Positions 9,001-16,877 are shown, counted from the first letter of the stretch. The stretch: 20,412 bases of DNA from JBEBXQ01 sp040391535 (GCA_040391535.1 JBEBXQ010000092.1:1-20412); one strand, 5' to 3'. Numbers and translations: made by a program. The notes: a model not told the origin generated them from the letters alone.

Positions 9001-9211
9001 GATCGGCTATACCTTTAATCCGGCCGTTTTGCAGAAAATCAAAATGAGCAAACTGCGGATCTATGTACAGGCGGCCAATCTGTTTACGCTGACCCAATAC
9101 TCCGGCCTTGACCCCGAGCTTAATGGCAGCAGCCAGGCTTATGGTATTGATTTCGGAAATTATCCGAATAATCAGAAAAATTTTCTGCTGGGTTTAAATC
9201 TTACATTCTAA
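6035..9211 (+). CDS. SusC/RagA-family TonB-dependent outer-membrane transporter
   Basis: Outer-membrane beta-barrel that, with its SusD lid, imports ligands too large or scarce for diffusion, energised by TonB. The 1058 residues match SusC proteins. A signal peptide (about 1-29, ending AFA) is followed by a CarboxypepD_reg-like beta-sandwich (about 34-108, beginning ISGTVADASNQQLLPGVSVV). Next come the TonB-box region with DELVVVGYSSQRKKDITGSV, the plug (about 115-235, with IFVRGISSF and AAAIYGVRGSNGVIIVTTKKG) and the barrel, ending in the aromatic LGLNLTF. A DVNNDGVITPDDR loop near residue 875 is the usual SusC calcium-like loop. There is no STN domain between the signal peptide and the beta-sandwich, arguing against sigma/anti-sigma signalling. 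First gene of the operon, 21 bases before susD. Substrate unknown. Confidence 0.97.
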   Translation: MVNQTFYQKRLIYTFLALMGLLCWNRAFAQTPRQISGTVADASNQQLLPGVSVVIKGSQNGTSTGTDGQFSLSAVSGDVLVFSFIGFASAEVVIANQTTIEVELQPDTQALDELVVVGYSSQRKKDITGSVSVVDMKAVKAVPAGSAMQALQGQAAGVNVISSGVPGAGSNIFVRGISSFGDTQPLVLIDGIQGDLNNISAEDIESFQVLKDAGAAAIYGVRGSNGVIIVTTKKGKTGQPSITYDGYVGVQLPLAGNPFNLLNTNDFAKVVLTADPNNAIFRNGIPDYLYAGPGAAGIAMEGDPAVDPSLYSLNPISTASNYLIQKVNKQGTNWFQEVFNPAVTTNHNITASGATSRASYMFSLGYINQQGTLLNTYLKRYSARINTTYNITDKFRVGENMNFYYRDSPGFGNQSEFGVLSQVYRMMPIVPVRDIMGNYGGTFAGPSLGSNGNAVASQERRINNRSHSWNTIGNVYAELDFLKDFTFRTSFGGSISNGYGQSFGFTPYENKEGNSNPNSYSESASYGNMVMWTNTLNYRKYIEKHSVQVLAGTEYIRSNGRSVGGGSQGFFSTDYNYLILGNGTTGVTNYSSAYENRLYSVFGRVDYAYNDRYLLGLTVRRDGSSRFGDQKRFGVFPSFSLGWRMSEEAFLRDVNWLDDLKLKGSYGILGSQNNVSPENAFSLYGGGYGNAYYDIAGTSNSVQQGFIQTRIGNPLAGWEENIVSNVGVESVLFNNSLSVSLEYYKKSINGLLFSQPLPATVGGATAPVVNIGDIQNKGWDVAVNYRAALAKDLELNIGANITTYKNKVVSIPDPGYFDVASLQGMGTIVRNQVGQATSSFFGYDVIGLFNSEADVTGSPAQTGAAPGRFKYRDVNNDGVITPDDRTFLGSPNPDFTYGINIGLNYKRFDFSTILYGSQGNEIVNTTRSYTHFYGGYIGNKSNELLNAWSPQNTDTNIPVIEAGTSLSTSGTMNSFFMEDGSYLRMRSLMIGYTFNPAVLQKIKMSKLRIYVQAANLFTLTQYSGLDPELNGSSQAYGIDFGNYPNNQKNFLLGLNLTF

Positions 9212-9232
9212 CCAATCTGACTTGATTATTCT

Positions 9233-11017
9233 ATGAAAAGGTTATATAAAAAATCAGTTCTGGTGTTGTCAGGTATACTGACGTTAACCATCTCGGCGTG
9301 TAATGAAAGTATACTGAATGTAAATCCCTATGGGTCCATCAGTGAGACGACCCTGGCAACACGTTCTGGTATAAACGGCCTGCTGATCGGTGCTTATTCC
9401 TTACTGGATGGTATCGGTGCAAATGGGGGTGATATCTGGAGCAGTCTTACCGTTTTGTCCAGCATAGCGTCTGACGATGCCCACGTAGGAACGGAACCGA
9501 ATGGTTTGCTGGCTTCCTATGAAGGCTACAGCCACGATCCCACCACTTCAGCAACGAATGACCGGTGGAGGTTTCAGTTTGCTGCTGTGCAACGGGCCAA
9601 TGATGTTTTACGCCTGCTGCCGAAGGTCTCCGAACTGACACCTGAAGAGTCGCTTCAGATTCAGGCAGAGGCGCGCTTTCTGCGGGGAGTGTATCATTTA
9701 TATGCTGCCATGCTTTTCAGAAATATTCCCTTTGTAGACGAAACCATCAGTTATGGAGAGGGAAATTACAATGTATCTAACCTGGATCCGGCATGGTCAA
9801 AAATCGAGGAGGACTTCAGTTTTGCAGCAGATAATCTGGCGGAAACCAAATCAGAAGTAGGCCGGGCTAACAAATGGGCTGCTAAAGCGTTTCTGGTTAA
9901 AACCTTTATGTTTCAGCAGAAATTTGAAGGTGCCAAACCCCTGCTTGCCGACATCATGGCCAACGGGAAAACCAGCAACGGGCTGAAGTATGCTCTGGCG
10001 CCTGAGTATTTCGATAATTTCAAAACAGAGAAAAAGCATGGCCCGGAAGCCGTTTTTACCGTACAGATGTCGGTATATGACGGAGCAAACGGCAATAACG
10101 GGAATGCCGCTGACTATTATAATGGCCCTTACGGCGGTCCGCCAAGCTGTTGTTATGGCTGGTTACAACCTTCGTTTGACCTGGCCAATGCTTATCAGAC
10201 AGATGCCGCTACCGGTTTGCCGTTAATGGACTCTTATTACAAAACTCCTGTACCTACCGACCAGGGACTGACGTCAGCCCAGCCGTTTACGCCTTATCAG
10301 GGTACACTGGATCCCCGCCTGGACTGGAATGTGGGTCGTCGTGGTATCCCTTATCTTGACTGGGGGCTGCATCCGGGTATGGCCTGGATCCGTCAGCAGA
10401 ATACCGGTGGTCCGTACAGTGTCATTAAGAATATAGCATGGCAGGCCAGAAAGGATACCGACCGGCAGAATGCAGGGACCAATAACCCTTATAATATGAT
10501 CAGATATGCCGATGTTTTGTTATGGGCAGCAGAAGTAGAAGCCGAAATCGGGAGCCTTTCTGAAGCAGAACGGCTTGTAAATATAGTGAGGGCAAGGGCT
10601 GCTAATCCACAGGGATTTGTTAAAAAATATATTGATAACAATGAGCCTTTGAGAGGGTTTACCAATGAACCCGCCGCCAACTATAAAATTGGTTTGTACA
10701 CCGGCCAGTTTACGCAGAAGGGAAAAGATTTTGCCAGAGAGGCGGTCCGGTTTGAAAGAAAACTGGAGCTGGCACTGGAGCATCACCGTTTCTTTGATCT
10801 GCAGCGTTATGACAACGGATCAGGATATATGGCTGATTTGCTCAATACATACCTGGCCCGGGAAACCAACGTGCCTGACTATAACAATAAAGCCTATATG
10901 CCACCGAACGCGACTTTCACAAAAGGGAAGAATGAAATTTATCCCATTCCCCAGAATCAGATTGATCTCAGCGTAACAGGCGGACAAGCCACTTTAAAAC
11001 AGAATCCCAATTATTAA
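9233..11017 (+). CDS. SusD/RagB-family outer-membrane substrate-binding lipoprotein
   Basis: Surface lipoprotein that caps the SusC barrel and binds the nutrient. The 594 residues start with a lipoprotein signal peptide whose lipobox is ISAC, lipidated at C23. The usual SusD landmarks follow: NVNPYG after the linker, RWRFQFAAVQRANDVL, then QAEARFLRGVYHLYAAMLF in the TPR-like N-terminal half, and near the C-terminus RYADVLLWAAEVEAE and FERKLELALEHHRFFDLQRY, ending with YPIPQNQIDL. It follows susC by 21 bases and precedes the Gfo/Idh-type gene by 40, with no terminator between. The ligand-contacting loops (about residues 280-350, including a Tyr/Gly/Pro-rich stretch around GPYGGPPSCCYGW) are the variable part of the family, so specificity cannot be read off. 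Confidence 0.96.
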   Translation: MKRLYKKSVLVLSGILTLTISACNESILNVNPYGSISETTLATRSGINGLLIGAYSLLDGIGANGGDIWSSLTVLSSIASDDAHVGTEPNGLLASYEGYSHDPTTSATNDRWRFQFAAVQRANDVLRLLPKVSELTPEESLQIQAEARFLRGVYHLYAAMLFRNIPFVDETISYGEGNYNVSNLDPAWSKIEEDFSFAADNLAETKSEVGRANKWAAKAFLVKTFMFQQKFEGAKPLLADIMANGKTSNGLKYALAPEYFDNFKTEKKHGPEAVFTVQMSVYDGANGNNGNAADYYNGPYGGPPSCCYGWLQPSFDLANAYQTDAATGLPLMDSYYKTPVPTDQGLTSAQPFTPYQGTLDPRLDWNVGRRGIPYLDWGLHPGMAWIRQQNTGGPYSVIKNIAWQARKDTDRQNAGTNNPYNMIRYADVLLWAAEVEAEIGSLSEAERLVNIVRARAANPQGFVKKYIDNNEPLRGFTNEPAANYKIGLYTGQFTQKGKDFAREAVRFERKLELALEHHRFFDLQRYDNGSGYMADLLNTYLARETNVPDYNNKAYMPPNATFTKGKNEIYPIPQNQIDLSVTGGQATLKQNPNY

Positions 11018-11057
11018 TTAATCAGCATCAGTTTATCAGAATATAAGCCAAAATAGT

Positions 11058-12314
11058 ATGGAAACAAATCATCAGAATCCGGCCGGAACCATTAATGCCT
11101 TTATTAATAAAGGGACTGCAGACCGCCGGAAATTTTTACAATCCCTGGGTTTGGGCAGTGCTGCCGTTACTTTACTGAGTGCCTGCGATAACTCGGGTAA
11201 AGCCAAAGAGGAAGGTGAGGTGATTCAGGGTTTTGAAAAAACAGCTGAAAATACTTCATCCAAAATATGGACTCCTGTTTCTGACAGAAAGGTAAAAGTG
11301 GGTATCATCGGTTATGGCCTGTGTAAATTCGGTGCCGCGTTTGAATTTCAGACGCACCCCAATGTAGAAATTGTGGCCGTCAGTGACCTTATCCCCGAAC
11401 GCTGTGCTGAACTGGCCAAAGCGGTGAATTGTACAAAAACCTATCCATCTCTGGAAGAGCTCGTCAAGGATGATTCCATTGAAGCAGTCTTTATCGCGAC
11501 CGATGCGCCCAGTCACGCAAAGCATGCCATTGAAGCCCTGAAACACGGCAAGCATGTGGCAAGCGCAGTACCGGCTGTTTTTGAGAATCTGGAAGATGCC
11601 GACAGATTATACGAAGCCGTGAAGCAGAGTGGTAAAAAGTATATGATGTATGAAACATCCTGCTTTCATGAACCTTTGTACGCTATGAAAAAAATCTACG
11701 AAGCCGGAGGTTTCGGTAAGCTGGTTTATACGGAAGGCGAATACTATCACTATATGGAGGAACCGCTGGAATCGTATCTTGACTGGCGTGTTGGGCTGCC
11801 TCCGCAGTATTATCCTACACATTCCAATGCTTATCACCTGGCGGTTTCCGGGGAGTCTTTTACCGAGGTTTCCTGTATGGGAATGCCTAGTAAAGTAGCA
11901 CATTTGCAGGCAGCCAATAACCGCTATAAAAATCCTTTCGGGACTGAAATTGCTTTATTCCGCAGTAGCGACGGTGGTAATTCCCGCATGGCGGTCAGCT
12001 GGGATACGCCCGGTGATCATGGTGAAAGAGGACGTGTAAGAGGCCAGCTGGGAAGTTATTATGAGAAATACGAAGGACTTGCGAAAGAACTGCCGGATAC
12101 CGAAAGACCTCCTTTACCCCCTGCTGTCACTGCCGGAGGACATGGCGGATCGCATGGCAGACTAACGGATGAATTCATTTCCGCAATCCTGCAGGACCGT
12201 ACACCTCTGGTAAATATTGCCCTTGCTTTGAATATGACCGTAGCCGGAATTGTGGCCCATAAATCAGCCTTGAAAGATGGAGAACTGATGAAAATCCCTC
12301 AGTATAAAATTTAA
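11058..12314 (+). CDS. Tat-exported Gfo/Idh/MocA-family lipoprotein (GH109-like)
   Basis: NAD-binding Rossmann protein predicted to work outside the cytoplasm. Of 418 residues, 20-43 form a twin-arginine signal (ADRRKFLQSLGLG) ending in a lipobox LLSAC with C43, so it should be a Tat-exported lipoprotein. The Rossmann fold starts at about 79 (VKVGIIGYG), with the acidic residue after strand 2 in VAVSD. The usual Gfo/Idh catalytic EKP motif is replaced by SAVPAV (169-174). The later blocks KKYMMYETSCF, TEGEYYHY, DWRVGLPPQYYPTHSNAYHL and AGGHGGSHGRLTDEF resemble, by memory of the family, the secreted NAD-dependent glycosidases of family GH109 more than cytoplasmic dehydrogenases. It follows susD by 40 bases. 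It could be a dehydrogenase or epimerase of the imported ligand, or a hydrolase with a redox mechanism. Family and export are well supported; the reaction is not. Confidence 0.9.
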   Translation: METNHQNPAGTINAFINKGTADRRKFLQSLGLGSAAVTLLSACDNSGKAKEEGEVIQGFEKTAENTSSKIWTPVSDRKVKVGIIGYGLCKFGAAFEFQTHPNVEIVAVSDLIPERCAELAKAVNCTKTYPSLEELVKDDSIEAVFIATDAPSHAKHAIEALKHGKHVASAVPAVFENLEDADRLYEAVKQSGKKYMMYETSCFHEPLYAMKKIYEAGGFGKLVYTEGEYYHYMEEPLESYLDWRVGLPPQYYPTHSNAYHLAVSGESFTEVSCMGMPSKVAHLQAANNRYKNPFGTEIALFRSSDGGNSRMAVSWDTPGDHGERGRVRGQLGSYYEKYEGLAKELPDTERPPLPPAVTAGGHGGSHGRLTDEFISAILQDRTPLVNIALALNMTVAGIVAHKSALKDGELMKIPQYKI

Positions 12315-12324
12315 ATCTGTCAAT

Positions 12325-12360
12325 AACCGGTTAGCGGGTTATGGCAACCGCTGACCGGTT
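12325..12360 (+). terminator. Strong hairpin inside the operon (attenuator or processing site)
   Basis: Ten bases after the stop of the Gfo/Idh-type gene, arms 12325-12340 and 12346-12360 form a long imperfect stem: AACCGG with CCGGTT, then AGCGG with CCGCT after a T-A and a T-G pair, one bulged G and two closing T-A pairs, around a 5-base loop. The T-rich stretch (TGTTTTATTT) begins only 10 bases later, so it is not a textbook intrinsic terminator. It may partially terminate, or stabilise the 3' end of a processed susC-susD-gfo message. Confidence 0.6.
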
Positions 12361-12449
12361 GAGATGAAGATGTTTTATTTGATAATGGTGAAATTTATCG
12401 CAAAACCGTGTGACATACTTCCACCCGAATTAAAGAATGTTAATCAGGC

Positions 12450-12474
12450 AATCAGATTCAAACGGATTCTGATT
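12450..12474 (+). promoter_or_regulatory. Inverted repeat in the leader of the aminotransferase gene
   Basis: Arms AATCAGATTC (12450-12459) and GATTCTGATT (12465-12474) pair with a single mismatch around the loop AAACG, and the repeat ends 5 bases before the ATG at 12480. It may be an operator or a leader hairpin affecting translation. No other copy was noticed. The 165-base gap, hairpin and repeat together suggest that this second half of the operon can be expressed separately. Confidence 0.35.
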
Positions 12475-12479
12475 ACATA

Positions 12480-13847
12480 ATGTTTATTACTATGACTAAT
12501 ACATGGCCAAAATCGGCTGAATTGCTAAAAAAGAATGAACAGTGGATTCCGGGAGGAGTCGTCTCTCTGAACCGGAAATCTGATCCGAATATCTGTTTTA
12601 CCAAAGGTGAAGGCAGTCATGTCTGGGATATGGAAGGTAACCGCTATATCGACTATCAGGCAGGTTTTGCTGCGGCATTTCTTGGACATAATGATCCTGA
12701 TGTAGATGCTGCCGTAGAGCAGACCATGCGGAATAAGAGTGTATTAATGGGTGCAGGGCCCACGGATCTGGAAGGGAAATTCGCGGAATTATTTTGCCAG
12801 GCAGTGCCTTCTGTTGAGAAGATTCAGATTACGACTACCGGCTCTGAGGCTACTTATCATGCGATCCGTCTGGCCAGGGCTATAACCGGGCGCGATCATA
12901 TCATTGTAATGCAGGGAGGTTATAACGGCTGGCATAACGATGTTTCCTGTAATGTGATCAGTTCGCTGGCGGATATTGGTTCAAGGGTAAGTCCGGGTGA
13001 ATATCCGTTTGACGCGGGCTCAGCCGGTATTCCGGCGGTACATAGTTCGCTGGTACACGTTATCAATTTTAATGACCTGGATTCTGTACGGTATGTATTG
13101 AAGCGATTCCCGGTAGCATGTATGATTCTGGAACCGATTTTGCAGAATATCGGTATCGTCAAACCTGAACCCGGCTATTTACAGGGATTACGTGATCTGG
13201 CAGATGAAAACGGGTTTTTACTGGTTTTTGATGAAGTCAAAACAGGTTTCCGTCATGCGCTGGGTGGCTATCAGTCGATCTGTGGCGTGATGCCTGACCT
13301 GAGTACTTTCGGGAAGGCGGTAGCCAACGGGTATCCTTTCGGAGTGATTGGCGGGAAAAAGGAATATATGGATTATTTCATCCATCCTGAGAAATCCAAG
13401 CGTGTGCTGATAGCCGGTACGTTCAATGCTTTTCCGCTGACCACCGCTGCGGCGATTGCTACTGTAGAGAAATTAAAATCGGATACCTTCAGGGTGTATG
13501 ATCATGTGAATGAACTGGGATCCATCCTCGAAAACGGCTTAAATGATATTTTCAGCAGGACAGACAAGCCATTTTATATTGCCAGGGAGCAGTCTGCCTA
13601 TTGTGTCTATTTTATGGACCATGCGCCTGTTGATTTTCATGATATAATGGAAAATCATGATTTTTCATTCGATAAGATTTACCGTTCAGAACTGATCAGC
13701 AAAGGCATTTACAATTTCCCATTACCCATAAAACAGGGTAGTATTTCCTTTGCTCATACCAAAACGGATATTGAAGAAACATTGGATAAGACCGAACAGG
13801 TAGTGAAAAAGCTGCTGCCTGCTAAAACAGTTTTATCCTTAAAGTAA
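12480..13847 (+). CDS. Class III PLP-dependent aminotransferase, HemL-like subgroup
   Basis: Fold-type I PLP enzyme related to glutamate-1-semialdehyde 2,1-aminomutase and class III aminotransferases, cytoplasmic. In 455 residues, the order matches HemL: WIPGGV near the N-terminus, TTTGSEATYHAIRLARAITG (about 118-137) for phosphate binding, GGYNGWHND, NDLDSV, EPILQNIGIVKPEPGYLQGL, the cofactor aspartate in FDEVKTGFR (D251), the Schiff-base lysine in STFGKAVANGYPFG (K279) and the GTFNAFPL threonine (T314). The start may be the second Met, at 12492. Placement five bases before a ceramidase-family gene, with no tetrapyrrole genes nearby, argues for a catabolic transaminase or aminomutase rather than HemL itself. 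Likely role: removing or moving the amino group of the compound released by the neighbour. The substrate is not predictable by eye. Confidence 0.92.
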   Translation: MFITMTNTWPKSAELLKKNEQWIPGGVVSLNRKSDPNICFTKGEGSHVWDMEGNRYIDYQAGFAAAFLGHNDPDVDAAVEQTMRNKSVLMGAGPTDLEGKFAELFCQAVPSVEKIQITTTGSEATYHAIRLARAITGRDHIIVMQGGYNGWHNDVSCNVISSLADIGSRVSPGEYPFDAGSAGIPAVHSSLVHVINFNDLDSVRYVLKRFPVACMILEPILQNIGIVKPEPGYLQGLRDLADENGFLLVFDEVKTGFRHALGGYQSICGVMPDLSTFGKAVANGYPFGVIGGKKEYMDYFIHPEKSKRVLIAGTFNAFPLTTAAAIATVEKLKSDTFRVYDHVNELGSILENGLNDIFSRTDKPFYIAREQSAYCVYFMDHAPVDFHDIMENHDFSFDKIYRSELISKGIYNFPLPIKQGSISFAHTKTDIEETLDKTEQVVKKLLPAKTVLSLK

Positions 13848-13852
13848 TACGA

Positions 13853-15229
13853 ATGACACCTGAACCCACTTTTCTTAATCCATCTTTTGCCGGGCAAATT
13901 GGCATTGCTCAGGAAGAGATTAATCCGCCGGAGGGTATTTATGCACGCAACTGGGGTGCTGCCAAAAATGATATTGCCGGTGGAATGCATCGTCCGCTGA
14001 CACTTACCTGTTTTACTTTTCAGTCCGCCGGAAATGAACAACCTCTGATTCTGATCGGAGCTGATCTGGGATGGTGGAAAAATTCGGAATATGAACTGCA
14101 ACTCAGAAACCGTTTACTGACAGCGTTATCGCTGGATAGCTCTCAGCTGATGTTTTGTCTTTCGCATACCCACGCCGGCCCCGGTATTTGTCCGGATGAT
14201 GCCGCACAACCGGGAGGTGACCTGATAGAAGGTTATCTGCAAAGTGTAGGAGAGACAACCCTGAAAACCATCAGAAAAGCACTGGAAAATGCTGTTCCGG
14301 CCATATTGTCCTGTGATTACGGAAAATGCAATATGGCGGTCAACCGTGATCTGCCTGACCCTCACGGAGACAGAATCCTGACCGGGTTTAATCCGGAAGG
14401 TTTTGCTGATGATACCCTGCTGGTCGGACGCATTACAGAGATAGCGAGCAACAATATTATCGGTGTTATGGTTAATTATGCCTGTCATCCGACCACGCTC
14501 GCATGGGAAAATGAATTGATTTCACCGGATTATATCGGAGCGATGCGCGAACTGGTGGAAGCCGTGACCGATGCGCCCTGCCTTTTCATTCAGGGAGCTT
14601 CGGGAGATCTTTCTGCGCGCGAACAGTTTTCCGGCGATACCGGGCTTGCCGACCGCTACGGCAGGCAGCTTGGCTTTTCGGTACTTTCTACGCTGGAAGG
14701 AATGTTATCCCCCGGTCATTTGCTGGCTTATGCGGGCGTGATTGAGTCAGGAGCAAGTCTGGGAATGTGGAAGGAATTACCGTTTCAGCCGTCTTCTCAG
14801 GTGAATACCCTAAAGGAAATACTGGAGTTTGAATTGAAGGATTTTCCTGAACTGGATGAAATTGAGGCAGATCTCGAGACCTGTCAGGATCGGGTGCTGA
14901 AGGAAAGACTATGGCGAAAACGATGTATCCGTAAAGCCATAGGGAATGAGGGTACAGCCAAAGTACCGGTGTGGATCTGGAAACTGGGAGATCTGATGAT
15001 CGTGGGACAACCCAATGAACCCTATGCTGATTTTCAGATTGAATTAAGAAAGGCATTTCCTCAGTATGCTGTTGCCGTAGGTAACCTGGTCAACGGATCA
15101 ATAGGTTACTTACCTCCTTCGTGGCTTTATGAAAAGAATGCATATCCTGTCTGGCAAACCCCTTTTGCGGCTGGCGGACTGGACCATCTTACCATGAAAA
15201 CCGTTCAATTAATCAAAAAGCTGACTTGA
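13853..15229 (+). CDS. Neutral/alkaline ceramidase-family amidohydrolase (short, leaderless)
   Basis: Zinc amidohydrolase related to the N-terminal catalytic domain of neutral ceramidases, which hydrolyse N-acyl amide bonds. Of 458 residues, LSHTHAGPG (H105, H107) matches the metal-binding HTHSGPG motif, NYACHPTTL (H212) the second histidine block, GASGDLSAR (S254) the GDxS nucleophile region, PNEPYADF (E389) the glutamate ligand and NGSIGYLPP (Y419) the metal-contacting tyrosine. The catalytic set therefore looks complete. Unlike secreted ceramidases (around 650-700 residues) it lacks a signal peptide and the C-terminal beta domain, so it is probably cytoplasmic and acts on a soluble imported amide rather than membrane ceramide. 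It is five bases after the aminotransferase and seven before the symporter, hence tightly co-expressed. Residue equivalences are by eye from recalled Pseudomonas enzyme motifs. Confidence 0.88.
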   Translation: MTPEPTFLNPSFAGQIGIAQEEINPPEGIYARNWGAAKNDIAGGMHRPLTLTCFTFQSAGNEQPLILIGADLGWWKNSEYELQLRNRLLTALSLDSSQLMFCLSHTHAGPGICPDDAAQPGGDLIEGYLQSVGETTLKTIRKALENAVPAILSCDYGKCNMAVNRDLPDPHGDRILTGFNPEGFADDTLLVGRITEIASNNIIGVMVNYACHPTTLAWENELISPDYIGAMRELVEAVTDAPCLFIQGASGDLSAREQFSGDTGLADRYGRQLGFSVLSTLEGMLSPGHLLAYAGVIESGASLGMWKELPFQPSSQVNTLKEILEFELKDFPELDEIEADLETCQDRVLKERLWRKRCIRKAIGNEGTAKVPVWIWKLGDLMIVGQPNEPYADFQIELRKAFPQYAVAVGNLVNGSIGYLPPSWLYEKNAYPVWQTPFAAGGLDHLTMKTVQLIKKLT

Positions 15230-15236
15230 CAGATCC

Positions 15237-16808
15237 ATGGGATTAAACCTGACAACGCTTGATTTATCAATTTTCGCTATCTATATTTTCGGCGTTTTGC
15301 TGCTGGGTATTTATGCTTCGCGAAAAGGAAAAAAGACCAAACGCGACTACTTTCTGGCGGGCGATAAGCTTCCCTGGTGGATGATTGGTGGCAGTATTAT
15401 CGCTTCCAATATCAGCAGCCATCATCTGGTAGGTGCCATGGGGGCTGCCTACGACCGAGGATTTGTGGTAATTGCCATGGAATGGGGCGCTATTCTTATT
15501 GGTTTTAATGCTCTATTATGGATTTTTCTACCCTTTTATATCCGTAACGGTTTTTATACCGTGCCCGAGTTTTTGCAGAAAAGATTTGGTACACCTGCCC
15601 GTGCTACGTACGCTTTTCTGATTTTGCTTACGTATGTTTTTGTTGAAATCAGTGCTGTGTTATATCTCGGTGCGTTGTCGCTGCATGCGCTATTGGACAT
15701 CCCGGTCTGGACGAGCGTCCTGGTTATCGCTTTATTAACAGGGATTTATACTATAGCCGGTGGTTTGCGTGCCGTCATATGGACCGAGATGATGCAGTTG
15801 GGGGTACTTGTTCTGGGAGGAGGTATTCTTTCAGTGGCAACGGTCAATGCGGCCGGAGGTATTCCTGCCATACTGGAAACAACCAAGGACTGGAAGCTGT
15901 TTTTACCGGCCGATGACCCGGATTTCCCCTGGACTATGTACCTCGGAGGGACTCTGTGTATCAGTGTTTTCTATTGCGCTACCAATCAGTTTATTGTGCA
16001 GCGGGTATTGGCAGCAAAAAACGAATGGCATGCCAGAATGGGCGTGATTTTCGGCGATTATCTGAAGTTTCTGGTACCTTTGATTATTACCGTTCCGGCA
16101 TTGGTGGCACCAAAGTTGATTCCAAACCTTGAAAAACCCGATCTGTTATTTCCGACGCTGGTTTCCACCTTACTGCCGGCAGGACTGGTAGGGCTGGTCA
16201 TGGCCGGACTGATTGCTGCTGTAATGTCACACTTATCGGGGGCAATTAACTCATGCACTACTATTTTAACAGTAGATGTGTATATGGCTTACCTGAAAAA
16301 GGATGCGACAGACCGGCAAGCGGTTAATTTCGGGAGAATTTCAGGTGCGGTTATTATTGTATTGGGGATTTTCTGTACGGCTTTGCTGATGAGTTATTCT
16401 GATAAGCCCATCTTCATTTATCTGATGAATGCCTACGGGTTATTTACACCCGGAATCGCGGCAATGTTCCTTTTGGGGATTTTATGGAAGCGTACCACAC
16501 AGGAAGGCGCTCTGGCTGCCGGATTACTGACCATTCCGCTTTCCCTTCTGCTGGAATATTTATTCCCTGAAATGCCCTTTTTCAACCGGACCGGCATTGT
16601 GTTCTGGGTTTGTATGGGTGTTTGTGTGTTAATCAGCCTGGTTACCAAACCGAAGTCAGAAGCCGAACTGGTGGGGCTCATCTGGAATAAAGAGAGCCTG
16701 ACATTATTGCCTGAGGAAAAGGAACAACAAAAAGGCTGGAAAAATCCGGCCATCTGGTGGGCTATCATTACTTCGATCGTACTCTTTTTCTATATCAGAT
16801 TCGCATAG
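15237..16808 (+). CDS. Sodium:solute symporter (SSS family)
   Basis: Inner-membrane sodium-coupled importer. The 523 residues contain about 13-14 hydrophobic segments in the SGLT-like pattern. Diagnostic stretches are DYFLAGDKLPWWMIGGSIIA followed by SNISSHHLVGAMGAAYDRG in the first repeat, YTVPEFLQKRFG, YTIAGGLRAVIWTEMMQ, and AAVMSHLSGAINSCTTILTV followed by DVY, which carries the conserved Ser/Thr region near the sodium site. The C-terminus has a further membrane segment (IWWAIITSIVLFFYIRF). It begins seven bases after the ceramidase-family gene and closes the operon. It most likely imports the substrate or a breakdown product for the cytoplasmic enzymes just upstream. Family members carry sugars, sialic acids, amino acids or carboxylates, so specificity is open. 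Confidence 0.96.
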   Translation: MGLNLTTLDLSIFAIYIFGVLLLGIYASRKGKKTKRDYFLAGDKLPWWMIGGSIIASNISSHHLVGAMGAAYDRGFVVIAMEWGAILIGFNALLWIFLPFYIRNGFYTVPEFLQKRFGTPARATYAFLILLTYVFVEISAVLYLGALSLHALLDIPVWTSVLVIALLTGIYTIAGGLRAVIWTEMMQLGVLVLGGGILSVATVNAAGGIPAILETTKDWKLFLPADDPDFPWTMYLGGTLCISVFYCATNQFIVQRVLAAKNEWHARMGVIFGDYLKFLVPLIITVPALVAPKLIPNLEKPDLLFPTLVSTLLPAGLVGLVMAGLIAAVMSHLSGAINSCTTILTVDVYMAYLKKDATDRQAVNFGRISGAVIIVLGIFCTALLMSYSDKPIFIYLMNAYGLFTPGIAAMFLLGILWKRTTQEGALAAGLLTIPLSLLLEYLFPEMPFFNRTGIVFWVCMGVCVLISLVTKPKSEAELVGLIWNKESLTLLPEEKEQQKGWKNPAIWWAIITSIVLFFYIRFA

Positions 16809-16877
16809 AATTATTAAATAAATCACATTTTGATTGAAGGTGATACAGAATTTAGTTCAGCAATTTTGCGTTTGTAA

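Noticed and set aside
12480..13847. Aminotransferase as the true HemL of haem synthesis
   Set aside because: Motifs are HemL-like but diverged (for example EPILQNI where HemL has EPVAGNM), and no tetrapyrrole genes are nearby; operon context favours catabolism.
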